Below, piece by piece: positions 1 to 12,466 of a stretch of 64,000 bases of DNA. The notes beneath the pieces are model-generated. The model saw only the letters and a program-made list of their open reading frames with translations, was not told the origin of the DNA and ran no database searches. Position numbers and translations under genes: made by a program. This DNA is from Pilasporangium apinafurcum (Eukaryota > Oomycota > Peronosporomycetes > Pythiales > Pythiaceae), in the NCBI GenBank assembly GCA_001600495.1, contig BCKE01000011.1, forward strand, positions 502,570-566,569. The letters are read 5' to 3'. Within the stretch, counting starts at the first letter, position 1; each line of letters starts with the position of its first letter.

Positions 1-869
1 AAAAGCGATAGCTCATTAAATATATTCCCCGTACATTCGTTTGAGAATGTGCTATAAATCATGGATGTCGAAAAATGCAGCACTTATTTAACACAAATTG
101 TGGTTATTAGCCAATCGGTTAAATATCCTTCTGTTCCGTGGGTCCGGCTAGATCGGATCTGCCAAGAACCAGATCGTTTAATTGTGTGCAGAAACAGTTG
201 TGGCTTCGGAAACGGTTGGCGAACTGCTATTATATCTTGCTTTTACTATATTCTATGAATTTCACCCGGGCCGCTTTGAACCCATATGGTAATTGGGCGA
301 CTGACTACAATGTATAGAAAATAGCCAGAAAAAAGACTGTAGGAACATAAGGTGCGCAATTAGTATACAAAAACCAAGTTTATCTCCGCCGTTATTAGTG
401 AGTAGATAGGGTAAGGAGAAAAAAAGGTGTAGGAGCTCAGTCAACAGCTGTTTTTCCGACGGGAATGGAGATGACGGAAGTACCAGGTGGTTTCTACTGG
501 ACCATCGGGACTCTACAGAAAAGAATTGTTGAGCACTTAGCGTAGAATAGTGAAGCGATTGATCTATGAAAGAGTTCCAGTGCCTCTACACTAAACTGTG
601 TAACGCAGCAGAAGGGTGTTATGCACCATTTGGCATGTGGCGTTAGCAGTAGGAAGAAGCGTTGATGGTGCATACCCTATCCGATACCTTGTTGGTTTCG
701 ACAATATCCACGTCTCCCTCGAGACGAAATTAAACCCAAGACTTTAATTAATTAAACCTATTTGTAACAACAAAAGTTAGATTTGTTAGACTTGGTCGGT
801 TAAAGTTAAAATACCTACTATACTGGTATTATACCGGTACAACAGGTACTGGAAAGATACACCAGTTGG
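1..869. other. no gene recognised
   Basis: No reading frame here resembles a known protein. The longest frames are about 60-70 codons on either strand with no recognisable motif, and no transposon ends or long repeats are visible. The last 100 bases probably contain the promoter and 5' leader of the thiamine pyrophosphokinase gene. Confidence 0.4.
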
Positions 870-920
870 ATGGCCAAGGCCGTTGATCAGCGAAGGGACC
901 ACGAAAAGCTCAGCAACTTC

Positions 921-1868
921 ATGCACCAACGGCTGCGTGTGATTGTGCCACGACTCCAACCGCTTCGTCCTTTTTCTTTCTTCTCTACATCTAATCTTCA
1001 TTCTTATTTTAGCCGCAGCAGCTTCAGCCGCTCAATTTGCACAGCACAAATGGAGACCAAGACCCATTCGAACGCGTTCTGGGCTGACCCAGCCAAGTTC
1101 CGCACGGAAGTGCCGCACTTAGCAGTGCTTCTGCTCAATAACAAGCACAGTCTTTGGAAGATCAAGCACGAAGTAGCGCCACATGGCACGAAGATCCACC
1201 CAACAGAGCTATTTTGGAATATGTGGAGTAATGCCGAAGTGACAGTCTGTGCGGACGGGGGCGCGAATCGATTGTTTGATCGCAGTATCCAAGTGGATGC
1301 GCAGGATTTGGTGATGCCACATTACATCAAAGGCGATCTTGACTCGCTGCGGGATGATGTGAAGGAATTTTATGCCAAGAAAGGTACTAAGATCTTGCAG
1401 GATTCGAACCAGGACACGCATGATCTTGACAAATGTCTGGAGTTGATCTTTGAGTTACAAGGTAAACTGAAAGAAGGTAATGGGAAAAAGTTTACAGTCG
1501 TCATCTTTGGCGCATTGGGTGGTCGATTCGACCAGGAAATGGCCAATATCAACGCGCTCTTCCGCTGGCACGACCATTTCGACCAAATCATGCTTATCTC
1601 GGAAGAAACGACCGCTCGACTTTTGCTTCCCGGTGTACGACATGTAATTGAGCCAAACTTCCATTTCGAGACGCGCACGTGCGGGTTGATTCCAATCGCG
1701 GGCACGTGTCTGAAAACGACCACGAAAGGCTTGAAGTGGAATTTGAATGACCAGGAGATGAAATTTGGTGGCTTGATCAGCAGTTCCAATCACGTTGATG
1801 ATGCGCACAACACAGTGGAGGTCTTGAGCTCGCATCCGTTGATTTGGACCACGGAGCTCAAGCAGTAG
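921..1868 (+). CDS. TPK1: thiamine pyrophosphokinase, probably mitochondrial or dual targeted
   Basis: Transfers pyrophosphate from ATP to thiamine to make thiamine diphosphate. Family motifs are visible: CADGGANRL, KGDLDSL, an acidic QDTHDLDKC stretch and GALGGRFDQ, which together form the ATP/thiamine site of the TPK catalytic domain. The C-terminal third fits the vitamin B1-binding domain. The frame is open from 870, but the Met at 921 begins an Arg/Ser/Phe-rich, acid-poor stretch of about 40 residues that looks like a mitochondrial presequence. A further Met at 1050 would give a cytosolic form with the conserved domain intact, so leaky initiation could give two locations. The gene is one exon and converges on the coiled-coil gene 86 bases downstream. 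The family call is secure; the start is inferred. Confidence 0.9.
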   Translation: MHQRLRVIVPRLQPLRPFSFFSTSNLHSYFSRSSFSRSICTAQMETKTHSNAFWADPAKFRTEVPHLAVLLLNNKHSLWKIKHEVAPHGTKIHPTELFWNMWSNAEVTVCADGGANRLFDRSIQVDAQDLVMPHYIKGDLDSLRDDVKEFYAKKGTKILQDSNQDTHDLDKCLELIFELQGKLKEGNGKKFTVVIFGALGGRFDQEMANINALFRWHDHFDQIMLISEETTARLLLPGVRHVIEPNFHFETRTCGLIPIAGTCLKTTTKGLKWNLNDQEMKFGGLISSSNHVDDAHNTVEVLSSHPLIWTTELKQ

Positions 1869-1954
1869 ATTATGAGTTGTCGAACATTATTATTTTTGTG
1901 AATTGTCTCCAGATTTATCGAAGGAAGAGAGAGGACAGATATTTGAATTTAATG

Positions 1955-3927
1955 TTACTGACCGGATATGACGGCTTTTAGTTGCACGTTCTCAATTTCC
2001 ACTTGATGTAGACGGTCAAAGACACTGACCATGCATTGTTCGATCTGTACATCTAATTGATCACGCTGTTGTACATCTTGAGCGATGCGTTGGATCTCTT
2101 CTTCCATGAGTTTTTGTTGCACGTATGACTCACAACTTTGCTGCTCAGCCTCGTACAGCTTTGAATTGTAGAGCGATACGTTTTGAGAGTGTTCCTGGTA
2201 CAATTGTAGTAACTTTTTCTCCATGAGCTGTAGCAACTCACGAGTAGAGGCGTTTAGTGCTGCCGGATTCTCGTACAATGTCTTGGTTTTCAAATTGAGC
2301 AAGTGCTGGAAATCTTTTTTCATCTTCAGGTAGTTATGCTTCTGCCGTTCCGATTCTGTCAGTGCGTCTTGTAATTTTACCTGGAGCTTGTTGACCATCT
2401 GTCGTGGCGTAGTCTTTCCCTGAGACGCAGTTTTCGTGTGTTGTGGTTGCTGCTGCTTTGTGATGGTGAGTTGCTGTGATAGGTCCTCAATACGGATCTT
2501 TAAAGCAGTGATGGTCTTGTCCTGCTCTGTCGCCAAATGACGGAGGTATTCGAGCTGTTGCTGGTCGATACGTGTGATACTCTCACGTGTGGGAGGTTGA
2601 ATGAGTGTTGCTGGTGTGGATATTCGCTTTGAAACTATCTCTGCATTATTAGGGGAGCTCAGTTGATTGGTCCGTCCGCGTTCAATGGCGGAAGGCATTT
2701 GAGTTTGTGCAATCTGATTGGACACGTCGTTGCTATCTGTAGTTTCAGGATTTGCTATGGTCTTTGTATTAACCTGTTGAGGTTCCAGTTGCGCGAGTTT
2801 CTTGCGTAACTCGGCGTTTTCATCTTTCAATTGCGCAACTTGCTGCTCGGTCTGCACGTTCTTTTTGTAAAGCTTGCGCATGACCATCTCTGCTACCTGG
2901 AGACGTTGACGCGGAGAATTAAGATTCTTCTCTGCTGGCTTGTGTGCGATGACTGCATTATCTTCTGGTATAGATGCCTCATCCTTACTTAGTTGGTATG
3001 TGGCTAGCTGTGTCGAGGTAGACTGAATGTCGACCTCATGATGACCAGTAGCTGGTTGATTGGCTGCGCCATTGGGAAGTTGGTTGCCGTGTTTCATATA
3101 GTTTTCAGTCGATTGCTGGGCAAAAACGAGTGCTGGCGCTGAGTTTTGACTGTGATTTTTGTACATGCTTAAAGTCAAACATCGTTTCTCATGCAAATCA
3201 TAATACCATTAGTGGATCCTCACCGCTTTTGCATCGTTTCGTATTCATATTTGATTTGATCCAGTTCCTGCATGGCCAGCTATAGACAAAGAACAGAATT
3301 AGCCATCATGGGCATTTAAATCCCCAGAATGATTGTGTTAAGCGCCTGCTTATTAACCTGAAACTTGGCGTTCACATCGCCTGACGCCTGTGGTGAGGTT
3401 CTAGTCACTAGCTTCCGTTTTGCAGGAGGTGGTGGCTGGAATAAACCGATGTGGCTCTTGTAAACCTGATTGTCAAGTGAGATATGCTCTGCACTTGCCA
3501 CGAGTTTTGCTCGGCCATTCCATGTCTTTTGCGTCACTGGCTATGGTACATCAAAATGAAAGAAGTGTGAAATTACATCTCGTAATATGAATGAAGGCTA
3601 TCTGGTACAGATCAATTCTACAACACCCACTTTGTCCTGGCGTGGACGTAATAATCTCATCGATGCTTCAGTTCTACCTGAGGTTCTGTCTAATACCTCC
3701 ACATCGACTTCATCGACCATCTGATTCCGGGCGCGTTGCATACTGCTGCTACCGCTGTTTATGATCACTTTTGGAAAATCATGAGTAGGAGGTACGGATC
3801 CGGTCGCTGACGGAATATGGGCCGGTGGATGCGTGTCTTTTGTGGGCTGGGCAGCAAAGAAACCGCCTTTGGCGTGTATCGAGCGCTGCGCTGGCAGAAA
3901 AAATCCACCAGAGAATCCTTTCGCCAT
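1955..3927 (-). CDS. four-exon coiled-coil protein of unknown function
   Basis: Reconstructed exons (minus strand) are 3927-3631, 3540-3358, 3279-3224 and 3167-1955, giving about 582 residues. All junctions keep frame and have GT..AG ends; the third exon is only 56 bases. The first 100 residues are Gly/Phe/Pro-rich and basic. From about residue 240 on the chain is Gln/Glu/Lys/Leu-rich with long heptad-like stretches (for example around ELRKKLAQLE and LMEKKLLQLY), predicting extended coiled coil, and there is no catalytic domain. Such proteins are commonly centrosomal, basal-body or trafficking scaffolds, but nothing in the sequence decides this. The start was chosen as the Met followed by AKGFSGG; an upstream in-frame Met at 3969 is possible. 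Confidence 0.7.
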
Positions 3928-4764
3928 TGTGTTCGTCGGACAGACAGCGCTGCTGATCAACGCAAGCAAGCACTCTCACTATCCTGATGTGGTCATCATG
4001 TCATGGATCTTAAAAGGTTGTCATAATGGCTATTTTTATGCAACAATCGCTTTATTGGCCAAAATTTAGCGTGCGCTACACTATTTTAGAGCATAAAACC
4101 CCAATCAGCATTCTCAAAACGATTGGTTGCAATACAACCACTCCAACTACTTCCTCTTTGGCTCAACGAAGTCGAATGTCATTTTGAGTTTCGCGCGCAG
4201 AAGGAGAAAGAAGAACATATAGCGTGCTGAAGAAGCTATCTAGACTTGTGTTGTGTGTGTGCAGTCTGTTCGTGTTGTATTGTTGCGAGTGTATGCTATG
4301 ACGATCCTCTTTTAAATTTTCAGACTAGAGTTTCTGAATCCAGGGGGTAGTAGCCTTGGTTGTTGAGAAGTTTACTCCGAGCATACTTTTAGCACAAACC
4401 GTATATGTATGTAGATGTGATTGCATGCGATCTGTTTGGAGCGCATATGAATTGAAAAGGGCTGATGAATACCTTACCAAATTAACCATCTTTCGGGTCT
4501 GATTTCCATTCGTGATGGACCCTTCAAGGATTACTGACCTTTTCGTTAACATCACTTTGATAGCAATTAAAAAGCATGCATGAACAGTAGTGCACGCATG
4601 TATAAACTAATGCGAAATAAAAAACAAAAGCTTTGTATCATTTCTTGAGAGCTCTCGTCTATTTATCAATTGCCTCACAAACTTACATTTCAATTCCCCG
4701 CGTATTCTACAATATCATTTAGGCGCACTTGGTAGAACTGGTTAGCTAGACAAAAAACTAAAAG
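3928..4764. other. intergenic, no convincing gene
   Basis: It separates two minus-strand genes. A short minus-strand frame around 4158-4229 (MFFFLLLRAK... ending FVEPKRK) could be the tail exon of a tiny membrane protein, but I could not find matching upstream exons. No repeats with clear ends are visible. Confidence 0.35.
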
Positions 4765-7700
4765 CTACTGCGGTATGGGCATTGCCATTTGCACATCTGG
4801 ATGATCCAATCGACAGCATCCCAGGATCTGCTCCGGTAGTTCGTCTTCAGTCTCGCCCTGAAGCACAAAACCGATGTCGATGACGAGTTTTGTGGTCTTG
4901 TCCAGTAGTAGGTGGATGCCACGACGAGCGATGTAGGAAAACGCATGAATATCGACTACGATCTCAGTGCTGCCTTCGTTGAAATGGTAGATGCGGTGCT
5001 GAGGACGAGTAAGCACAGGTGTTGCGTTGTGACTTACAAGTAGCTTCTTCCCCATTCCAGTAATGCCACATTCGTCTTGGTTGGAGACTTGGGCAATCAC
5101 CTTGAAGCGATCTGTTAAGCTAGTATCGTTGCCTGCTTCTAAAAAGCGCTTGAGTAGCTTCAATGTCTTGGTCTGTGGATCCTTCAGCGTCTATAGATGG
5201 ATGCACAACGGAGAGAATGAGAAACAATTGAGTAACAAGATGGGTTTTGACGTTGAGTGGGATATAGGATTCGCACCTCATGGACTGAGTTTGGAATTTT
5301 CCAATAGAGAACTAAGCTGTAACCAGGACCATCATATGTTGCTTCACCCCAAACGCTCGGTCCATACGAAGGAAGCTACAGCCAGTAACATTACTATGAG
5401 AATAGCGTCCTAGACTCTTGCCAAGTATCCAGACGCTTACCTGAGCATTGATAATGAATAGCTTCTCGTCAACAAACTCTTCCGGTAACTCAACTCGCTG
5501 CGAGATCAAATCAACTTTTCGATCTGTTCGAAGCAAATCAGCAGCAAGAAACTCGAAAAGCGCAGGCTCTGAGGGCTATGATATACGAACGTAATGTGTC
5601 AGGAATAGTCCAGACCATTTTGTTTCCAATATTGTCCATACCTGCTTTCTCCTCGATTTCTTATAGTCAGAACCTCGAATGGAAAAGAACTCAGCCTTGG
5701 TTGTAGTCCATGAGTGAGGAACATTGCTAGATTTGCCGCTAGGGATCATCTCGGTTCGCTTCATTGAACTACCCATGACAAATTTCTCAAAAACTCCACC
5801 CATACCCAGCCCCATTCCTGGGATGCCAGAGCTACCAGTGCTTGGCATACGTTCCAATCCAACGAGTCCCATCGAACTCCCGCCAAAAGATGTTGCTTTG
5901 TGCAAACAACAATTCAGTGGATCTCCACATTGTGAGATATCTGTGCCTAAAATTGCGGTGTCAACATTCCCTTGATGTTCTGAGGTTTTCCTATCACTAC
6001 CGACGTTCATTGCCGGAATTGGATATAGTGGACGTGGATTGTAGGTGCTCATCACAAATCCGCACGTCACCGATATGCACACAAATACCTTCCATAGCAC
6101 GTGCTCGCTAGCCAAACATTTCAAGGCCACAATATTCAGTACAAAGCCCACAATGAGACACTGCTTCGTTCCATCAATAGTAACTTGAAGTCTCCACTGT
6201 GACGGAACTAGAGGCTGCGGAACCGGAAAGTGTGTTCGAATTGGAGGTAATGAAGGCTTCGATGGGGCTGGAGCCGATGGAGCTGAAAGGGATGTCGTAT
6301 CAGTTTCCTTCTTTAAGGTTGATGTTCTCCTTTCTTCTGCGTTTTCATCGGGTGAAATTGTTGATGGCGTGTCAAACGGTAGTTCGTGCCCTCCAGATTC
6401 TTTTTGCTTCTGTTGCTCCTGTTGCAGTTTCTGTCGGTACAGTTGTTGATGAGATAAAACAGGACCTACATGGACATCCACATATGAGGGAGTGGTCACC
6501 AACAGTCAAAATAACCACAAACTGTAGCCTCATATCCGTTACCTTTGTCTGAAGAAACATTTTGAGTGTGCTTTCGATTTATAACTTCTGCAATAGCGTG
6601 GGTCCAGTGGTCAAAGTCAACCTCGTTATCTGCGCATAACTGGTAATAACACCAAGAGCAACGATTAGTCACTGCACAGTGTTGTTAGAGCTCTGCAAAT
6701 TGATATCGTACCTTGAACTGCACTCCACGTTTCGACTCGATGTCCTGCAATGACAGAGTTGAAATTTGGAAATAATAGCTGGTCGGCGCATTCTTTGCAA
6801 ATGACTTCTCAAACAGCAGTGACACGTTGTCCATGTTTAAATCCAAATCGCCGCGAAACCACGGATGGGCCTTGTTCAAATAAAGTAGCTGGTGCTTATC
6901 CTGTTGGCCTTCATCATTCGCTCCAGACTTTGTAATTGCCGTATCCTTCGCTGCCGTTACTGTCTCCATCGGTCCTCGTACCCCATCTGACATAGAGGGA
7001 GCACTTGAGTTACTATTTGTCTTGATCACTTGATTTTGTGATTGGCCAAGCATCTTCTCGCCAGCAACTGGATCTTGTTCCTCCATATGAACGATGTTTC
7101 CGTGTGAAGACGACGGGATATGGTTTGCTGGATTGTGGCGATAATATGATATTATCCCTTTCTGCCTATCCAGTACAAACCACCGCCGATGCCACGATCG
7201 TTTCGACCACTTCCCATCGCTGATTTTGTGCAAGTAGCCGCAGACGTAATCTTTGCTGATTTGCGATTCTGAAGAGAATGAGTATCCCGCAGCAAGAAGC
7301 GCTGACGCTGCTGGATCCGCATCGGCGTAGTGTGTTTTACCATGGGACGCCTGGTGAACCTGTGACTTGCCAGCATGTAAAATACTTCGACCAACCTTTG
7401 ATATGCCACTACCAACAGTCTTTCCAATATGTCTTCCCATTTTCTGTACTCCACGAGGCCGTGACGACGTTTTACCTGTGCCTGATCCGCGTCGACCACT
7501 TGGAGTAGACGAGCCATTGTTAAATAATGGCGTCGTAGCAGTGGCTTCGTCATGGTCTCCATGATGTGATTGGAACTCGCCAAAGAGTATATCTGGGTCA
7601 GGCGTCGGAAGATCGTCTTGACTGTCGCGCAGACCACCATCATGGAAACTACCTGCCATATCTTCCATTTCAGATATCTGATCGGAGTCGTATAATTCAT

Positions 7701-9075
7701 CCGAGTCATCTCCGCTATCTTCGCCACCAATAAAATCAAAGGAGCTGAACTGATTCCCGCTCTTGCTCTTATCAGCGCGGCATGATGGACTATGGTTTAA
7801 TAGGTCTCTATTTGTTCATGTCAGCACAGATCAAATGAGTGGGTTCGTGTAGTTTAGTGGATATTTCACCAATGAAGCGCTAGAAATATGAACGTACGTA
7901 TTGGCCAAGTGTTCTTCGCTTGTGTGAATCGAGAGGGGACTGGACGGAAGTGTGGACGGAGGCAAATGGTAAGCTAGAAACTATCATACATCAAAACGAA
8001 ATCCAAGAGAAAGTAAATATTAGATCCTATGTCAATATAGCTCACAATTACTGAGCTTGTGCAAACACTTACTTCCATCAATACTGGATAGCGCCGAACC
8101 CATTCAACAAATTTTGAATTAGAGAGTATTCCGCCTGCTGGAATGTTACATTCTTCAAATGCTGCATAGAATTTCTGCACAACAACGAAAGGAAATTAAA
8201 ACTACATCACTACATGACTGCACGAGGCAAGCAATCTCAAAGACGAACCTTTGGGACGGAATTAAAGTCTGCCAAGTACTCCAACAGACTGTAATAATCC
8301 GTTTCTGTAATGACCCCTTCTTCTTCTCTAAATAAAATGCAACAATGTACACGCCATCAGATGTGCACATGATGATCCAAGATTGGAAGCAGCAATGTGA
8401 CTGGACAAAGTACCTCTCTCCCGAGTACACGATATTGTACATGGAAAACACATAGCTAATTCGATCTTCCGTGTTACCACTATAGCAACATCATCCACAC
8501 GTATACACACAATTACAAACTGTCACCAGTCAATCAAGTAAGGTGATCAATGCTGAAGCTTACTCATAGCATAACGCGAGGATACTGATGAACGCCTCCT
8601 TCGAGATCCGATCCCCATTTAATTCCTCAAAACACTTCATCGTCGCTTCTATACAAATCCATGCACAGCATCGAAGAATTGATTGGATTAGCTTTCCATA
8701 GCACTTACAGATATATAGCAGAAACAGAATGTAGTTCCTCACCTCCAAAGAGGGCACGGAAGAGCTTGGACGACACCAATTCCTCTTTCTTTGCATAGAA
8801 TCGATGTTGCTCGTCTTCGACCGCATCACCCTATAATATACGTGGGTAGCACCTACGTTATTCATCTAAGAACGCCCTTGTTTGACGTTAGTGATTCGAT
8901 TCGGAATTGTTGATGTACCTTGAACGTAAGCCATGCCACAGTGAATTCACCCGCATCGACTATACAACACACAACAATGTCTACAACGTGAGCTTCGCAC
9001 AGCCATGAGAAAGCCCAGCTAGCCACTCGTACATGGACGGAAAAATGTTCGCTCTTTCGACGCTGTCGCCCCCAT
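4765..9075 (-). CDS. EF-hand-like/PH/EDR2-C (DUF1336) fusion protein with N-myristoylation signal
   Basis: Fourteen exons read by eye on the minus strand: 9075-9033, 8959-8919, 8830-8743, 8648-8564, 8479-8414, 8327-8249, 8174-8073, 7973-7894, 7807-6712, 6639-6543, 6465-5642, 5575-5441, 5375-5277 and 5190-4765. They add up to 1087 codons in one frame. The protein begins MGATASK, a consensus N-myristoylation signal. Residues ~15-170 form paired helices like a calcineurin-B/EF-hand protein with degenerate Ca loops. A PH domain (~380-590) carries a long internal insertion. A hydrophobic hairpin lies at ~695-731. The C-terminus (~835-1075) is the EDR2-C domain: FSIRGSDYKK, ALFEFLAADLL, GYSLVLYWKIP, LVIDIGFVLQ and ELPEQILG. 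Plant EDR2 binds phosphoinositides at endomembranes but carries a START domain, which is absent here. A membrane or lipid-contact role is inferred. Exon 8 and its junction to exon 9 are the least certain part. Confidence 0.85.
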
Positions 9076-9371
9076 GCGTTCCTTCTCGTCCTCTAATTAA
9101 CGCGTTCGCCCGGTTGTGGCTCACCCTCCTGCCCCGCACTGCCCCGCACTTCTGTTCAAAGGGGTTACACCTCTTGAAGCAAAATCTACGAAATTACATA
9201 TATAACCTTAATAGAAATAGATAATTCTTATGATAAACTCAAAATATTGGAAATACCAAAAATATAGGCTGCGAAATTTTAGGTGACTGACGGAAGAGCC
9301 GTTTTTCTCACAGGCGATCTGTAGGGACAGCATGCCATCTTGTTGATCGCACTACTGGCTATTCGTAGAAG

Positions 9372-10621
9372 CTAGAGAGCTACTTGCGGAAGTGTCTTCA
9401 TGGACGCGTGTACATGAGCTTGGAAGTAGTGTAAGGATGACATTGAGACATTCTCATGGAGCGTACGCTGTAGTTTGGTCTTGCTATGTGCCTTTAGCAG
9501 CGCTATGGAGAGTCCTGCTGCTGCTCTTGATGTTGTTGTTGAGGTGCGTGGGGCGGACTGGAGCAGATGTTGTGGGATAGAGAATTCCTGCAGAAGTACC
9601 GCCGATTGCTCTCTCGTGCTGAGTACAAGTTGCAAAATAGAGAGCATGAGTTTACTGGTTTTACCTCATAGATATGAGGAAAGCACGAGTTGGCTTACCT
9701 AACGGCTGTTTGGAGGACGAATAAAGGGCACATGCTGAGGCAATTCTCTTCTTTTGACCACTCTGCATCTGCATTGCTTGATGAAATAATTGTTTTTTCG
9801 TCTCGATGAGGGTCATAGAGGTCGTAGACGACTGGATAACACAGTAAAAGACCAGCGATGGCTGTGCAGTGAAGTGGAATATTGCGTTCATCCAGGTCGA
9901 GCACTCGTGACAGCTCCTGGCTGTGGCGTGAATCTACTAAGTGAAGAAGCTGTCGACATATGCTAACAATCGTATATTCTACGTGACTGAGCCGAGCATA
10001 GTCTTGCTCTTTCTGGAGAAGTATTGGTTGCTCCAGCTCGGCACTGACGTTGACAACCACCAGGTCCTGCAAATTACTCGCCAACTCTATCATTTTCTCA
10101 CGAAGAAACGCCGCCACATTCATGAAAAATACATTTCCATTCACCACCACTGCGTAGATATGCTCAAATCTGTATCCATGCCATGGATGATGATGTGTCT
10201 GTCGTGAGAGCGCTTGCAATAAAAACTCCACCAGATCCTTTTCCATCAAGCAGCAATCCACCAGGCAGGACGGTCGGATACCCATGCAAACGACCATCAT
10301 ATTGTTCATGATCACCCGCAATTGGGTCATTGTGATCCACTTCTTCTGTTTGCGTTTCCGTGTGGATAAATGCGAATAGTATTCAGACACCAAGAAATGG
10401 TGTAGCTCCATCATTTGCTGGTCGGTCCATCTGATTATTCCATCGTAGTCGGCACAAAGCGTGCTGCTCTTGCTAGATGGTATTGCAGAGACGTCACGAA
10501 ACCACGTGGTGGTTGAAGCAAGCTGTTTCTTATCGCTATTTGAGAGAAATCCATCGAGTTTGCCAGAGATTGCAATTAGCAACCATCTCCATTGTCTTGT
10601 TGGTGTTGACAGCATGGACAT
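9372..10621 (-). CDS. C1orf74-like (DUF4504) protein
   Basis: Two exons, 10621-9699 and 9618-9372, give about 389 residues. A frame stop just after the donor makes the intron necessary. Features resembling the C1orf74/UPF0739 family include a LCADYDG segment near the N-terminus, a YPVVYDLYD motif and an NCLSMCPL motif near the end of exon 1, followed by a helical C-terminal segment. The biochemical role of the family is unknown, so none is proposed. The assignment rests on remembered motif resemblance and is moderate. The gene lies 296 bases downstream of the divergent EDR2-like gene's start. An upstream start is possible because the first Met is immediately followed by family-like sequence. 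Confidence 0.55.
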
Positions 10622-11829
10622 TTGTCGTACAGTATTTACCTCATATTTATATCGGATTCCAACCTGCAGTTATATTTAACCCTATTCCACCCGACTCAGT
10701 GTGTTATGATCATACCCGTTAATCTGATTACCCAAAAAATCGGGTATTCATAGCATTAACCGATAATATCCATTCATAAGAGATATGTTAACTCATTGTC
10801 TCAAATATCGGGTTGTACAAAGAAAAAGGATGTTGGGTTACAGCTGAAATTGTTAATTCGCAATAGTACCTTAACCTATCACCAAAAACAATTTAGGGCT
10901 AATAAAAAAAGGAAATTGATAGGTGCATCTCATCCATACATTTCCAGTGGTATGAGAAACTACAGACACCCATGCAACGGAGATACTATCAATGTAATTG
11001 ATTGAATACCAGAGTTTTGACATATAAATGCTTATCTCTTGGTACACACTTTAAGGACCTATCCGATCTTTCTCTGATAAACATGCAAAAATACAAAACT
11101 GAGCATATATCTCGCTATTAGCTGTCTTGATTAGTGCAGCATCGCATTCTTAACACAGGCTTATTGGATGTGATATTCTGCAGGTTTCTTTTTGTAAAGA
11201 CGAAGGCTGCTTAGTTTCGGCACATGATGAGAAGTAGTGAAAACAAGGCCAAAATATATTGTTTCTAGAGGTATATGTATGAATGAGGTACATATAGCAA
11301 AAAAGCGAAGTACATCTATCAGTGCGAAGTGATTCCGAAAATGGTGGCATTCTCGATGCCCTTTGTAATAATCAATGCCAAATTAGCAATTGCCTACTTT
11401 GTAAGACATGCTTCCCAAGTTCGATACGAATGAAGGAAACACAGCTCCAACTGCTCGAATGAGCTAAAGAGTATGCCTGTCAGTATCTTCTCTCTACTAA
11501 TGAAAACAGTGACATGTGATGTGAACGTATTAAACATGACTCTCGAGTAAGTAGATCGTACGTCTGTTGTACCTACACTTCAAGGACAAGGAACTACTCG
11601 CGCGATATTAAGACAGGAATGATAACTGTGCTACTGTCTGGCGGAGATATCATATAGTCGTGTCTATTCCTAACCTTGATTTGTTGGGCTTTTTTTATTG
11701 TCGTTTGCTCTTAGACTATAAGGATGATATGTGGGAAACACTGATGTGGCAGCACGACGGCGATTCTGGCCAAATGTTGCCGCTCCGATTGTATATAATG
11801 GACAGGTGACACCCAATGCAGCTCCTACG
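10622..11829. other. gene-free AT-rich spacer
   Basis: No frame over about 70 codons with recognisable content occurs here. The sequence is AT-rich with scattered stops in all frames. No terminal repeats or tandem arrays were seen. It precedes a decayed Myb/SANT-like relic, so part may be old mobile-element debris. Confidence 0.4.
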
Positions 11830-12446
11830 CACAGCTTCATCTATCTTCCATCAAAGAGAGCTGTCGTTTGCAAATAGAAGCGTGACAGTAGCATGCAGTG
11901 GTTTTAGCCCGTCAAAGCCGCCATATAACAGTAATGGCGCCTTGCAGAGCAATGAGAGTGTATAAACCTTCTCAATTGCAAGCCATTCAGTAAGTGCTGG
12001 CTCATTAAATAATTCGCCAAGTGGTAATACTCCAGGCAATAAGCCAGCGAACCCCTCAGTCATGACAATCCGCAACATACCCAGCCCTATAGAGCTCTTA
12101 ACGAACTATATTACGACGAATACCGGTGTAGCTTCCTCAGCTTTGTCGGCGTGTTTTACACGAGCAAGTCCTACGGCATCTCAAGAAATAGGAGGTACAC
12201 GCTGAGTAATGCGAGAAGCGAGTTCATGCGAAGACAGATTGGAAAGTGAAGGTGGAGCTATTCCAGCAATGGACTCGCGTCTGCGACCGAATATGGTTCC
12301 TGAGGCGCGATACGGTAATGAAGACGGATGTGACGATCTTAGCAAAGCTGCTACAGGAGCTGGCGGTGTTTCGCTTGAAGAAAAGTGAACTATCTGTAGC
12401 TATATGGTCTCACAAATATCTTTTCGTGTGCTTGGTTGGAGCGTGA
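11830..12446 (+). pseudogene. relic of Myb/SANT-like, element-associated gene
   Basis: The 3' part (12219-12390) reads QQWTRVCDRIWFLRR, then TDVTILAKLL and a KKSEL tail. This matches, in order and spacing, the C-terminal block of the intact gene at 19005-20079 (KWTRICDRIIHLRR, then TDEGIIAELL and KKATLAE) and more weakly the gene at 21812-22555. The 5' part is Ser/Asn/Pro-rich like the low-complexity middle of the intact copy, but it is interrupted by stops and needs frame changes (for example a TAA at 12207). The N-terminal DNA-binding part was not found. It is best read as a dead, truncated copy of the family clustered at 19-24 kb. Confidence 0.5.
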
Positions 12447-12466
12447 TAGTGGCGATGTCTTTTTTG

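Noticed and set aside
61-258. 65-codon plus-strand frame at the left edge
   Set aside because: No motif, no splice-compatible neighbours, ordinary for chance frames in this composition.
1400-1412. GATTCGAACC string resembling a reversed tRNA T loop
   Set aside because: It lies inside the conserved thiamine pyrophosphokinase coding sequence and has no cloverleaf around it.
11851-12078. minus-strand frame of 75 codons
   Set aside because: The plus strand here reads as the Ser/Pro-rich middle of the decayed Myb/SANT-like relic, which is the simpler explanation.
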